DNA from: Branchiostoma floridae
Taxonomy: Eukaryota; Chordata; Leptocardii; Amphioxiformes; Branchiostomatidae
Direction: 5' to 3'
DNA: 64,000 nt
NCBI RefSeq assembly: GCF_000003815.2
Contig: NC_049992.1
Coordinates: 14,514,798-14,578,797 of the forward strand
Shown: positions 33,486 through 48,400 of the stretch, piece by piece
Layout: each line of letters begins with the position of its first letter
Position numbering within the stretch: position 1 is the first letter of the stretch
Program-made: the position numbers and the translations under genes
The notes under the pieces: model-generated
What the model was told of the DNA's origin: nothing
The model's input: only the letters and a program-made list of their open reading frames with translations
Database searches by the model: none

Positions 33486-36400
33486 GTGAGCTTTCCCAGA
33501 ACAAATCAAAATGTGTTTGGTGGCTATTACAGGGACTCCACAGCACAAATGGGGAAGCTATCACTGTGGCACTTTTAAGATAAAACCGGAACACACCTTA
33601 AAACACTCTAATTATGTCACTCTATTTGTAATTTTATAACTTAAAGGTATTTTCTTCTTTTAGTTGTCACAACCACTGTAGTTACTCTGCTGTGATGTAT
33701 TTCTTTTAAGGTATGGGCGGTGACTTCTGTAGTCAGGTATTTCAGGCAAACTGACAGAATCAATGAATGTCATAATCTTTTTCTATAGCTTAGTTGCTAA
33801 TGTTTGTTTTTTATCACTTCTTTCAGCAACCAGTCAGTTCAGAATACACAGACCCTGCTATGTGGGGTCTCATTAACAGGTATGTGTTATACATGTCAAT
33901 GGAAACTTCAGGTTATAAGAACATACATATAGTGATAAAGTACAATATATTAACTACAATTTTCACAGCTGCCCTAACTGCAGGAGAGATACATACATTT
34001 TGTAAAGTAAGACCAGAGTCAGGTTGTAATTTATATACTGGTAATACTAATAATCTTCAGTTATTCTTTTTTAGCATTGAGTAAAATACGAAGTTCAACT
34101 AACCTGACTCATTTAGTACTCACCAAACCAAGTGAAAATGATTCAGAATAGTTTAGACTTTTACTTCACATTAAAAGCATGTGTTCATATGCGAATGGAT
34201 TTTTCTTTGCTTCCAGACCTGACTACATCTCTCCCATGGATGACCTGGCCTTCGACATGTACCAGGTACTTTAAGCTCATTCAGTTTCGTGACTGTATGG
34301 AAAACCATAATGATACAGTACTTTTATTGTGATAAGCCACAAGTAATACAAATCCCCAATTCTATAGAATTGAGTAATATACATAGGCTAAAGAAGTCAA
34401 AAAGTCAAAGTCAAAGTTCCTTCCCGCGCCCGATGGTGCATAGGGCGGTGCCCATCTCCGTTTCAGTAGCCCTGGGCCACACAACTTTGTGCAATCACTA
34501 CAGCAGGGGGCTAGTCCACTGGTAGTGGCGTGTGTTCAACTTCCATAGTCTTTCCTGAATGCTGAGTGCTAAGCAGAGAAAGCAGCATGTACCATTTTTT
34601 AAAGTCTTTGATATGACTCGGTAGGAGATCGAACTCAAAACCTACCGAATTCAAGGCAAACACTCTACACACTCAGCCATTGCACCTAAAGAAGGCTGAG
34701 TGAAAAAAATTTTCTTTCCTGTTCATGCGCCAATTTCCCCTGTTGCCCCCCACAGGACCCAGAAGTAGCACAGATCATCAGGAAACTGGATGCCAAGAAG
34801 GCAGAGGCTGTGCGACGTGAGTTTGATATCCTTTAATCTGTCTGAAAAGACTGTTTCAAACCTCCATGGTGATAAAAATGTATGTATAACTATAGCATAA
34901 TTATGTATAATTGGACTTCTCCCTAGGGACTTATTAATGTGTTCCGCGTATTAGTCACCCCCTGCTATGTACTCCATAAAAATATGAACAAGATTGGGTA
35001 AAGAATTTTGGAGTTATTGACGTGCACTCCGGAATTAAATTGTTTTTCCGGAATTAAATTGCGGCTTGTTTAATATGTATTGCCATGCCATGCAAAAAAA
35101 GACTTATCTGGTACAATGTTTTGGTTGATATTCTTAAGGAAATACCATGAGGCTGTGTGAGTAATACACAATGTTACTTCAATAACTTTTTTTCTTACAG
35201 AAGAAAGATATGACCATGCAAAGAAACTTAAGCAAGCTGTGGTAGATCTGCAAAAGGTAAGAAAAGATAATGTAAAAGATGTAAAAGAATCTAACAGTAA
35301 AAAATCTGTGGATAGACAAGAAAGAATTGCAGGGAATTATTAGTACTGTGAATAGTTCAGCTCAAATTTTAGCTATTTTATTTATACCACAGTATCCTTA
35401 GTTGGAGCAATTATTTTCAATTTCAAAACATTTTTTCCACAATTTCTGTTTTCATTATCCATTTGTAGAATATCAGATGTCATAATATGGTCATGTAATA
35501 TGTGTCTATACATTACCACTCTTTATGAAGTTTGCCAATAGCATGTGTTGTTGACTAGGTGGGAGAGAGACTTGGGAAGTATGAGGTAGAGAAACGGCGG
35601 GCGGTGGAGAATGAAGACTATGATTTGGCCAAGATGAAGAAGGTTCAGATGGAGGAGTACCGACTTAAGGTGTACCAACAACTGGAGCTGCATAACCTGC
35701 TGGACAATAAGGTGTGCTGTTACACATTAACACTCTAGGGGATCTGACAGCCATCCACCATGCAAACTGACGGTGGTTGAAGATAGTTCCAGGTCTAAAA
35801 CTTCAAGATTTTTTTAATGGTCAAATGGGTAGAAATCCTGGCAGTTTTGAGGTGGATGTGTCAGGGGAGGGTTTCTATTTTCTGACTTTTCATAAAAGCT
35901 GATTTTATGTGGTTATCAGGGGACTTTTTTATACTAGCACATGGGTTTCCCCTTGGTAGTTGTGCGGTCATGTGGTCAAAGGTAATTTTGGGCAAGACCG
36001 GAAGTACCAATATAAGATTCTCGGCGACAGTTGTCATTTTTTTGACAGCTGAGATGACTGACTTTCATGTTTGTATGCCAGTAACGTCAGAAGGTTGAGT
36101 TACAAACACTAACAATTACTTTCTCCTCTTTTTTGTATTGTTAAGAATAAGAGGCTGCCGTGGACTACTAAGCAATACTAATGCATGTTGGTATTCATAA
36201 TTGAAACTGCAGTATATACTCAACCGAGTTTTTTCAAAGTCTGATAGGTGTCACTCAATATACTGTTCGAACAGCTTACCAATTAACTATCATTTATTTA
36301 GAGCATTAACTCTGTCCTCAAAGTTTACTTAGGACTTCTTTATTCAAAACATGTTGTTTTCTATACACAGCCTACCAGACCCAGGAATGACCCACCCCCT

Positions 36401-39400
36401 CCTCAGCCCAGACCACCCCCACGGGAACCAGACCCCCCTCCCCCGCAGCCCAGGACCCCGCCCCCTCCAGCTCAGGTAGGTGTGCTTTATAATCACCATA
36501 GCAACAATATCTCTAATAATTGCACCAATCAGGGGCCGGGCTGTTTTGGGGACCCATCAGTCCTGGGATGTCCAGTTACATACTGTAGTTGTTGGGACGG
36601 GGAAAAATTTATCCCATCAACCCCAAAAATCTGATATGATGTGATAAATATGAACTTAAACCTATTTCCGTTCAGCTTAGAGTGACAGTAATAATGAAAA
36701 TTAACAACATGGCTCCCAAACAGAAAAAGAGCTTAAGCTGTATACAGCCCTGGTAACTTCATTGTAATATTAATAAGTATTGAAATTAATGTTTCACAGG
36801 TAAGTTCAGTTCAGTTCAGCCTATCCTCAGTTAAGAGGTGACACCAGTGTCTTCACAGGTAAACTACCGTAAAGGGAGTCACAAGAAAATAAAGCCTGAA
36901 AGAAAACACCATTGCAAAAGATATTGGGGGAACAGGTTCTGAAACAAACCCACTTGCAGAAAAGATTAAACATCTTTGGAGTTGTCCTTCAGACTGAGTG
37001 CAACACCTGATTCCAATATTGTGTGCAATATGAGAGTTGATTAATTTTCTACAGGACCAATCACCACGCATCAGAGAAAACCCTGCTCCCAACCAATCAG
37101 GAGAGGGTTTACAGGAGGTTTGAGATGATTCCCTCATAAGTGTCTATGACTGTGATCTGTTTTTTTTTAGTCTAAGAATAAACTACTTCCCTCACTTGAT
37201 CCACCAAACCACATGCCTGGTCCTAACAACCACTAAACTCACCTGACTAAACAATAAGACTTTAGGTCTTCTCCCTTTGTGTGCAATACTTACATGTACT
37301 ATGTGTACGTACAGAATTAAAGTGTGATTTTGCCACATTGGTTAGAAAAATGTTTTACAACTTGTGTTATAACCTAGGACTGAATGTGGGAGAAGGTAGA
37401 AATAACAACACTGACTTTGATTTGGTGCTTGTGGATAATGTCTTGACTGAGGCCCATTCTGCGAGCAATGATTATAACACACAAACACAATGTCAATTGT
37501 GTCATTCACCCTTATGTGTGAAATCCTAACCATGACTGCACACCACATGTACTCCTGACCACGCACATACATGTGTACATCAAGTAGACTTAATCTCTTG
37601 TATTATAATGTTGATGTTCACCCAGTACTAGTGTTTCTATACCATACTGCATGGTTTGCACTTTCATGTTTCACAGATTTTCTCCTTCAACCCAGGCAGC
37701 AGCCAGAAGCAAATATTAACAAATTACTACCTGTAGTATTTACATTTAATTGTGCAATCTGTTGTGCTCTATTGGCTCCATGGTACTACTAAGTGACAAA
37801 CATCCCTCAAAATACCTGACCTGGATCTGAATCCAGATCTTTACCAAATTTTGGCTACAGTACTAGACCTTTAAGTTGGTAATGCATTCAAGATATGCCA
37901 AATGATAGTAAATCAAGCAATCATATTCAGTTGCTTGTCATCAATGAGTGACTATTATTTGGCATAGTATTGATAGTCTTAGTTAGTCAAAGTTCTAGCA
38001 AATCTTAACCCAACAAGTTGTGTATGATTATAATTATGCCAATGGTACAAAACCATCCAAACAGAATTCGAACTTTCAATGACAACTGAAATGAGTTGAA
38101 ACAGCAGTGCACTATCAGTATTTATAGAAATCTCAGAAGTTGTCAAATTTACAATTCTGATCAGTAACACTGTTCTCTCACACTTACAGCCAGTGAGACA
38201 ATCCTATGAAGAGAGACCCATTCCTACACTGAGAAAGTAAGTAGAATATACACGATTGTACAATAGTTACTGTTACAGTAACTTTGGTCTTCTTGATAAA
38301 AGACAATGATGAATAACGAGTTGCATGATGTAACTTATAGAATTACAATGTCATCTTGAATTGAAAGTATAAGCCAAATCCTAAATGGTGACTTAGGCGC
38401 TTCATATAGATTAACCTTTCTGCAATGTACAAGTATGACTAATTGTATGACTAATTATTGAAGACTATTGGTTGGGTTCTTCATACAGAACTAATACCAG
38501 TTACCTGCCTGTATTAGTCCCTGTATTAATTCTAATTTGTGCCTAATTATTATAATACTTAATCACGAACGTTGAACTAATACATACAGTCATGTAAAAC
38601 AAGACACAATTCGGCCTCTGGCTGCCAGACCCTTGTTTTACGGCTACTTCACAATCTAATGTACCAAAAGGGGGTCACTAGGGGTGAAAATTCAAGTTCA
38701 TTTTATTCTTTTTTTGTTATTAGCAGTTCAAAGGTACACACCTTGGGCATACTATCCTAAAGGATCTCCGCACAACGAGCTTTTATAACTTCGGTACATG
38801 GGCTTTTATAAAGGGATCACTAAGGGGGTACGGACGCTACAACTGTAGAATAACTGGAACTGCAGCATACTGTATATTCATCATTAGAACAGAAAATGGG
38901 TGTTTTTTCCTTATCTTCTTGTGTAATTAGCATTTGCAATGCTAGAAAATCAACTCAAGTTGCAGTATGACTATGTTAGGTCATTTTCTGGTCATCTGTT
39001 ACTAAAGCAGCTATAATGATATGCGGGTATTTGGGCTTGAAGCAAAGATCAAATACTATGATTCTTAATCCAGGCACAATAGTAGCTAAATTTTTGTGGT
39101 TATCTATCCTTATTGGGCTTCTACATAAAATTACAGCAGATATAGTGTATAACATAACATAGAATCTTTCATATGACCATTAATGAACAGCTCAAGGGGG
39201 GTACGGACGCTACACAATTATAGTAAAGACTGGTAGTGAACAATGGAATTAGCCCACAGAACATGTCTATTTTCTGATAATTGTTAACTATTTATTAATT
39301 GAAGCATCCATTAGTGCTACTGTGGCATTTTAAGAAAGAAAATGGGAGTATAAATATGCCAGTTGAGATTCCTCCCAGTTGGATCTGTACGTTTTAAGAA

Positions 39401-42400
39401 CAGGCCTAATGGAAGATTTTACAGAATCTGATAAAGAAGTGATGGTTTACATAAAAGAATATAACACAGTGCTTTCCAAGTCATCAAATCAGCAATGTAT
39501 ACTTGCATCTTTCTTGAATACATGCTACATAGTTAGTTTGGACATGAGAAACAGTAGTGCAGGGGGTACGGACGCTACACATTACATACTGTGTAATACT
39601 ATGTTAACTTTATGCCTTGTATAATGTAGATCTACCAATCTGGTGTTCTTATATCAGCTTAACTCATGGGGGAATATCAAAAATCATCTCACATCCATCT
39701 TTGGCTGCTTTGGAATGGACCACTTAATGAAGTCTGAGGGGGTGTAGCAAATGTGGATTTGTGGAAGAAACCTCAGAAAAATGCAGCTCAAATTCATTGA
39801 AAAGTCACATTTTTAGAAAAAAAGGTTAACCAATCATATCTGTAAGAACTGTAATTAATGTATTGAATCACAATTGTAGCAGTTGGACAGTAATTTTAAC
39901 AGCATTTGCTAAAAGCTTCAAATGNNNNNNNNNNNNNNNNNNNNNNNNNNNNNNNNNNNNNNNNNNNNNNNNNNNNNNNNNNNNNNNNNNNNNNNNNNNN
40001 NNNNNNNNNNNNNNNNNNNNNNNNACGGACGCTACATTTTGATGTTTACGGTGCTATACTAGGCAGAGTTTTCAGGACAGCAATGGTTTAAAGGGTGTTC
40101 TAGTATGTGGTAATAGAGACCTCTAAACTGTCATAATCACAAGCTTGTGGGATTTACTTAATACAGAAATTAAGGGGGGGTACGGACGCTACGGATTTTT
40201 TTCGGAAAATGACATCCTGGACATTGCTTGTAAATAATATGTCATAAGAATGTGCTACTGATCTTATTCTACTTCTGACCTTATATACACATAATACCTT
40301 ACATTTACATACAAAGACAACACCAATATTAGCAAACAATTAGCTTCTACAGACTCAGATATATCCAGTTAGAATAACATTGGAAACTGTCAACATGTTG
40401 GTAAAATGGGAAAATTGTCCCTATGGAACCAAAAAATGGTCATATCCTTAAAAAAAAACATAAAATAGTAGTCACATGACTGCATATCAAAAGCAAGTGG
40501 TTTCTAACTTCCAACTACAATTTTTCTGTTAGGTCAAAGGTTTAAGAATTAGTAAAAACTGAATGGTCCCCGATAACGCTTAAAATTGAGCATTTTTAGG
40601 TCATACTTTGGTCAATATTTTCGCCAAATATTGATCGATTTACAAAATTCTTTTGGTGACATGTTCCTTGTTGTACCAGGTTTGGGGAAATGAATTTATA
40701 AAACAGCTATAGGCTGTGTATCTTTTGCTATCAACTGATAACATGTCAGAAAAAAAATGGGTACATTAGATTGTGAAGTAGCCGTTACCAATAAACCATT
40801 TGATTTATTGATTGCTTGTATTACCTCCAGACAACCAGCACCAGCCCCTGAACCTGAACCTGACTTCTACGCGGCTGCGGCGGAGCCCGAGGACATCCAG
40901 ACCTCCCCGCGGGAGGAAGAACCAGAACCCATGTCTGAGAAGAACCAGCGGGAGGCCAGTGCTGTCATCGATGTGTACGGACTGCCTCTGGTATGTGCTA
41001 CACTGTTTAAGAACTGCAGGGCTCGAAATACCACCTGCATATGCAGGTTAGTGCAGGTAAAATTGGAGCTGTGCAGGTATTTCTGGTGTCTACCTGCACC
41101 AAACCTGCACTGGTCCTTGTACTGGGTTTTATACATAAATGTCATATGATGTAAGTGTATCTGGATTGTTATTAGCTGTATTGAATGTTGCCACCTATAA
41201 GGTATTACAGAAAAAATATCAATGGTTCCTGAACAATTTTAGTATGATCCATAATTCTTAAGTTCAGAGTGATGCAGGTAAAATTTGTCTGGTGCAGGTA
41301 ATCTTCAATGTTACCTGCACCAGTGCAGGTATGCAGAAAAAATCATTTTGAGCCCTGAACTAGCTTATACATGTGTACATTGTGTACAAAATTTGTGTTC
41401 TTCAACTTCACTTGTATCTTCAGCTCTTTTGTCAACTTATGTATCTACAAGTCCTTGTCAGTTAATGTTTGTTTGTACTATTGTAACTTTATCATATTTT
41501 CTTTGAATACTGTATAAATGAACAAGAAGTCACTAGAATTAAGTGTACTAGGTGTAAACAGTCTGATTGCATTTCCTAGCATTTATACCAAACCAACTTT
41601 TATTGGATTATTCTTGTTTTACACAATCATGTAGCTAAGTCTGTTATCAAAGTGTGGATTTCTAAAAAAAATTAAGGGCATAAATACATTTAGGTAGGGA
41701 CTGCATATCAAGTATGGATTGCACTAAACACTGAATGCTGATGTTATGAGCCCAAAATGCTACAAGACTGAAAGAATTTTCTCAACCAGGTTGCTGGGGC
41801 CTACTCTAAGAACTGGGCCCACCGTGAAGACGCCTTGTTGAAGGTGTATAAGGAGATGTCTGAGATGGGGCCAGACACACCCAGGGACCAGTGTAAATCC
41901 AAACTCAGGGCGGCCATCTTTCTGGTGCAGAGGTCAATCAAGGACAAAGTCTTTGCTGTAAGTAACATGACATTTATGTTTTTGTTGGGCTGATTTTCTT
42001 TTACTGTAGTATTACCATCTTGTAAAAATTGCAAAAGGAAAATAGTCCCACAGAGAGCAAAGTTGGCTGATGCAATTAAGACATTCCATTGTTTACAGAA
42101 ATGAGAGAACATAAAGGTGTATTCCATGACTTTGTGATTTTAAAGTTAGAAATATGCTATACCTGTAGTTCATTGATTGATTGCTACTTGCTTTATTACA
42201 GCCCAAGCCACAATTTTGTTATCCATCTCTTTTATAATCAACATAATGTTATATTAGATGTTACTGCTAGTACTATCTACCAGAATATAAAATCTTTATT
42301 TTTGTATCAAATTTATGTCAATGAAGATTGATTTAAACTGGTGTGTTGTACTGAAGGGCAGTTTTACCAGCTACAAATGTTTATAGATATAGAATGATAC

Positions 42401-45400
42401 AGATTGCTTTGTATTTTTCAGGTGTTCAGTGCGTCGCTAAAGCTTCTGAAAATGATCCTTGAAGACTACATACCTCAGCACAAGTAAGTCACATGTGGAA
42501 ATAAAAGAATGTCTGTCAAATTATGGACCAAATGAATAATATGTTGTAAGTGCAGTTTGGGTCTTTCCAGTACCAGGTACAGGCACCAGAGGGTGTTGTA
42601 ACAGTTGAACAAACGATAGGCTGAGTGAATGATTGCAGTACCATTTGTGAACTCAAGGGAACTCATCATAAAGAAATAAACTAAAAACAGCAACACCATT
42701 ATGTTAAAACCCACCAAATAGCAATTACTCAAGCAGCTGGATATGATTTTGGAAATGGTCAGATGTTTCAGATAACATCTGTTATCCTTTGTCAGTGACA
42801 CCAAAGAGATCTTGTTGGAGATCAGTATTTTTCCAACAAGATCTCTTCAGGTTGTCACTGATGAAAGATAACAGATGTTATCAAAAATGTCTGACCGTTT
42901 CCTAAATCATATCGCAGTTGCTTGAGTAATTACTATCTGGCGTATCAACAATACATAACACCCCTCTATTCTGCAAGTTAGACCAGGCCATAAATATTGT
43001 AGGTATGAGTAATAAAAGTCCTGGAATTGTATCATTGCAAAGTTGACTATATATAATATGTATCAGTTGCTGGAAATGCTGTTGTATGGAAGCTGAAACG
43101 TTCAGTTTACTCCTATCTTTCTTCTTCCAGACTAGGGAAGGCTGATGTGACTTACTGTGTGGAGAAGACCATGCCCAACCTCTTAGCTAAGACAGGAGAC
43201 TCTGTAAGTATTCATTCATTTCTCTGTCTCCATAAAAACAAAGAGAGAGAAATGATGATAAGGGCATTGTAATTGTGGGCTGCTATCCTTTACCTTCCTT
43301 TTCACAGCCATTGAAAATAAATTTCAGCGACCAGGTGCATGTATAAAGTCATGTTTAACATACATAAGAAATGCTTAGGGGTGGCACCCATCTCCATTTC
43401 TGTAGCCCTTGGGCCACGCATCTGTACAAGCCACTACAGCAGAGGACTAATCCACTGGTAGTGAAGTGTGTTTAACTCCCATACTCTTTCTCATCAATGC
43501 TGAGTGTTAAGCAGAGAAAGCAGCATGTACCATTAATTTGTAAATTCAAGTCTTTGGTATGACTCGGCCGGGGATGAAACTCACGACCTACTGAATGTAA
43601 GGCAAGCACTGTACTCGCTCGGCCAGTGTATGTATGTGTATGGATGAAATGGATTTTTGTTTGGAGGTATGTCAGTAATGAATTTTTTAGGTATGACAGT
43701 AATGTTGTATACTGGTTCCATCCTAAGGCTGCCAGACAGAGAGTGGCAGCTCTGAACTACATCCAGGACATGGCTCAGTTCAAGGATGTCAAGCCCACTC
43801 ACCTGGTACCACATCATGCCACTCAACCCTTCAAACTCACCATTCCAGCCAGACTGGCCCTCAGCAGGGTAGAGCTGGTCGAACGGCTACTCAAGGATTT
43901 AGGGCTGGAGAAAAACAGGTCAGACAACATCATGACTGACCATTTCTGAGTCAATGCAAAATAAATATGTGATCCAGTGCTCTACTTATGTTTCTATTTA
44001 TTGATGTAAGATTACATGTAGTGTAGAACACAATGTAATGACTGATTTTTGTTCTTTCATTCCAGTGGGCTAACTGTGGACAATGTCATGAAGGTTAGTT
44101 GTACAGCTTATTCTTAAATCTGAATTAACAATTTGGAATGTCAAACTGTTAAGATTGTCATGTACCAGGTGAACACATCTGGCATAGTCTACAATATTAC
44201 ACACTTACAGTCCATGCTATGAAAGCAATGCTAGCAAAACAATTTCAAATGTTCCCAATGGGGATGGGTACCGGTACAGAAAATGTAGGTACAGGTCCGG
44301 TACAGGTCTGGTACAGGTTCAGAGGATTAGATCCAGGTCCAGACCTGAACCTGATTTTGTAAAAATTTGCATCCTTAACTCTGGGAAGCAGTGGCTGTGA
44401 TAGATCTGCCATCATCTTTGACATGTGTCTACAAGGACTGAAAAAATTGTGGCAGACTGAAAGTGGTTGTATTGAGACCAACTTTGATTGTTGAAATTTT
44501 GGTAGAAATTAACAATAAACTCTACTCCACTATCATAATTTTATTGGACCAGTAAACTCCCAAAATGTGAAAGCCTGCTGATATAATCTGTTCATTTTCT
44601 AATTTGTCCAAAGTCCGGTCTACAGATTTCTATCAGGTCTAACAACAAAAAGACAGAACCCCAAGTTCCCACCTCTTGTATTGATGAGATGTTCCCCTAT
44701 CCTGTAGTTTGCAGTGCCAGCACTGGACCACACAGCAGGAGAAGTTAGAGATGCAGCAGTGAGGGTGATACTGGACTTGTACAAGGCTGTGGGCACACCA
44801 GTCAGGGACTACCTACCACCTGATGATCAAGCCACCAGGAAGAAACCTCTCTACAAAAACATCTTTGATAGTTTTGACCGGATCGATGGAAAGCCAACGG
44901 AAGCAGAGCTCAAGGTAGGAAAACTGACATGTGCCTTGAAGTACTCTCGTGCAAGGCTGGTGAATACAGTGTAAAATGTTGCGCTATTTAAGGTCTAAGT
45001 ATCAAAACAAAAAGAAAGTAAGAAAACCACAAAAACAACTTTTGATACTTCCATTTCATACAATCCTTACTTCCTGAAAATGATCAAGATTCTGCTGTAC
45101 TGTTATTTATTTGTTGCAGTTACAGACTGATTGCACAATTTGTGATTGTCTTTAAATTAAATAGAATGAACATTGTCTCCATTGTATAGGTCATGTGACA
45201 ATTTGCTACATCATCCAATGATCCATCAATGCACTTCTTATTTCATAGATGTATTCAAGACGCACAGTTGTTTTCTTTTGTGTAACATTATGTAACATTA
45301 GCCCCAGTGCTGTTGTGTTAATATTTTGTACATGTTGTATGTCATCCATGCCACCCATGCTGACATTATCATCATCCTAACCATCACTGCTGACTGCAGA

Positions 45401-48400
45401 ATGATGAGGTGGACACATTGTGCCGTTCTTGTGTGAATACATGACATAAAGGGCTGTGGCAAGGCATTTCATTGTTCCACATCCAACAGTTCAAAATTAA
45501 TGATTTAAGAATACTTCAGATTTGTATCAATCACATTCTAAATGTCAACAGAAGTTTCACAATGAATGGCCATGCCATAGGGTACAATGTTAAAGCTTGG
45601 AATATCTTGATCGGTTGACTGTAACATTCTTCACAATATTGCAATTTTGCATTTTTTTTCACCATGTGTATCATAACACAGTGCATGTGTTCTGGTGTAA
45701 GGCATGACATTTCACATTATACCCATACTTGTATGTACACAAAAGCAAATAGGTAACACTTAACAGAAACAAGCATGCTGTTTGAATAGATTACACACTG
45801 TAAAAAAAACTCGGCAAAGAGCACCAACAGTTTGGGGTCAGCAACTGTTATAGCTTTGTATTATATCCTTGTTTTCTAGGTTCAAAAACAGGCTGCTGAG
45901 AAAAAGAAACAAGAGGAGGTAAGAAAAGTTACTTTCATGGACTAATCTGAACATTAAAGGTTTCAGACATACTCTTTTTGACGACGCCTCAGGGGAGTCG
46001 TCAAGTGGTATATATTGCATTCAGTCTGCAAAAATTCTAGGAATTGCACAGGCATTTCCACAGGAATGCAGTATGCTGGGTATGCAAGCCCTCCCCCCCA
46101 AATCTGTTCCAGATGTATCTCTGGTATGCAATGGTGGAATTTAGGTCACACTTGCTCCCTGGAGGAATTTGTCCTTTGCAACTAGACAGGGAACTCTGCA
46201 CAATGGATCACGTTGTCTTGGTTGTTATGTTATGTTATGAAGGATACATTTTCTTTTCTAGAGCTTGTTCAAGCCATATGCCACAGGCAGACAGGAAATA
46301 CTTCTGTAGTGCTCAGCTGTAGGTTAAGGTCACTGGCAGACCATTGTGCTATACCGGGGATAGTACATTTCTGCTGGCTGTAGGTTTATGTTACAGGTGG
46401 GCTAGTATATTGTGCCAGGGATAGTGCGACAGGGAAGTTCCAGTCTATTTCTGATTTGAGCTGTATTGTTGTACCCTCAATCGTCGTCATGGCAATAATA
46501 CAGTTTTATTGCCAGTCTTGTTGTTGAATGTTTGAATGAATATACACCATTTACGGATGGATATTCTATCTCTTAACAGATTGAACAACTCCAGGCACAG
46601 ATTGCACAGCTGAAAGATCTACAGGCTAACATTGGGAAGGTATTGTATAGATTATTCTGGTATGCATGTTTTATGATAATCCATTGTTCTTCCATTGATC
46701 GATGCCACCTTCCTTGTAATACCCCAATATTCATTGTTTACAACATCTGATTTTTGCATTGTGATGTGTGTTTACCACATTGTACTGTACATGTTGTGAT
46801 GTCAATTGTAATTCTTTGTCAAGCAATTGTAAAGATTAGGTTTGAGTCTGTTGTAATGATAGAGGTTCTTTTGTCAACGTTTCTATCTTCAAATTGATAC
46901 ATTGTGAGTATATGTTCATGAAGTCTTATCCAGCCTGAAAGTTTTTTTTTTTTTAATGATGGCTTGCACTGGTTGTGTACAACTAGTACTCATTCGAACA
47001 GCAAGAGTGGCAAAAGTTTTAAAAGTTTTTCTGTTCCTTGCAATGCTCACACATTGTGGCCTTGGCCAGAATGATGATAAAAGACTCCTGGAAGAAGCTC
47101 GGAGTATCCTAGTAAGTTGGGATAAACAAAGGAGCATGTTATTATTTTGGTGGCCAGAGAATTACCTTAAATGCTCATATGCTTAATACTGCATACTTTT
47201 TTTTGCCTGCTCAAAACAGTTTGCTTTTTGGACTAACTGCATTCCAGCATGAAGCAATCACATTGATTAAGAATAGGCATGCCAGTTTGCATGTGTCAGT
47301 TATTTGTACTAAAATTGGAAGTGAGAAAGCAGAATAAAAGCACACCTGCCATACACCAGTGCAATTACAAAATCATCTTATTACACTTTTATATGAAATT
47401 TAGGGTCACCAAGGGATCATCCATATGGCAAGTTTGTAAGGCCTTCATTCTCAAGGAAGTTGTGATATACTGTGCATGTTTACTGTACATCTAATTACCT
47501 GTGCCAGGAAGGTTTCTCTTTCCATTTGTTTTTGTGTCTATGTATGCATGTGTTGTGTGGGTATGTACGAATGTGTGTAGAAGACTAGCATAACTTGAGT
47601 TACTTTTGCGCTAGTTTTATTTGGTGATAGAGAAAAGTTTAAAAAAGACTTTATACTGAGTCAGTAAAGAATACAACTTCTTTGTTACAGGAGGATGAGG
47701 AGGCGGGCCCCTCAAAAGGTCAGTTCGACTTGAGCCGACAATCCACCACCCTCTCTAACACAAACAGCAAAGTCCCCCTCGGGGACATCAACATACAGAT
47801 TAACGTGGTGCAGAAAGGTATGGGCTACTAACACTCCCCTTAACCTAATCCCCAAGCAGATGCAGAAGGGCAAAGTCGTCCTAATGTTTTTCCAGTTCCC
47901 ATTTCCGCATAGAAAGGCCCTGTGCCTGGTTGAACTAGAGAACTCGAGAAACATTACGATATCATTGTGTCTTTTCACATCTGCTTAGAGATTACCCTTA
48001 AACCTCCCAGTAATGTAGCTTGTAGCCTATTAACCTAACGTTAAAAACTATCGAAGACTAAACGTAGAAAAGTAGAAGTAGAGTAGGAAGTAGTCTGTGT
48101 CCATTTCAATCATCATTTGATGTAAAATAAACAAATAATTGACCTTAGACTAATCACATTGTCTAAAATCTAACTTCTAATTTGTAGCATAACAATTAGG
48201 ATTAATATCTGGAAAGCCTAATATTTTATCGGCTCATGACTTGATCTCATAACATGATGTAACCTCAACTCAAGCTTACCTTTAATAGACTAGCAACTTC
48301 AAGCTACCATAAAGCACAACCTTGTGCTCTCTGTCCCCTTCAAGCTAATGGAACTGTCTCCTCTGGTCATACTGACCACAATGCTTTAGACTGCCAGGCC

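Noticed and set aside
38824-40192. CRISPR-like array from the evenly spaced 17-mer
   Set aside because: Spacers are hundreds of bases long, the host is an animal, and there are no cas genes.
43728-43949. CEP104 ending at the stop just after exon 19
   Set aside because: A gt donor at 43919 joins in frame to exon 20 and the TOG domain continues, as in the family.
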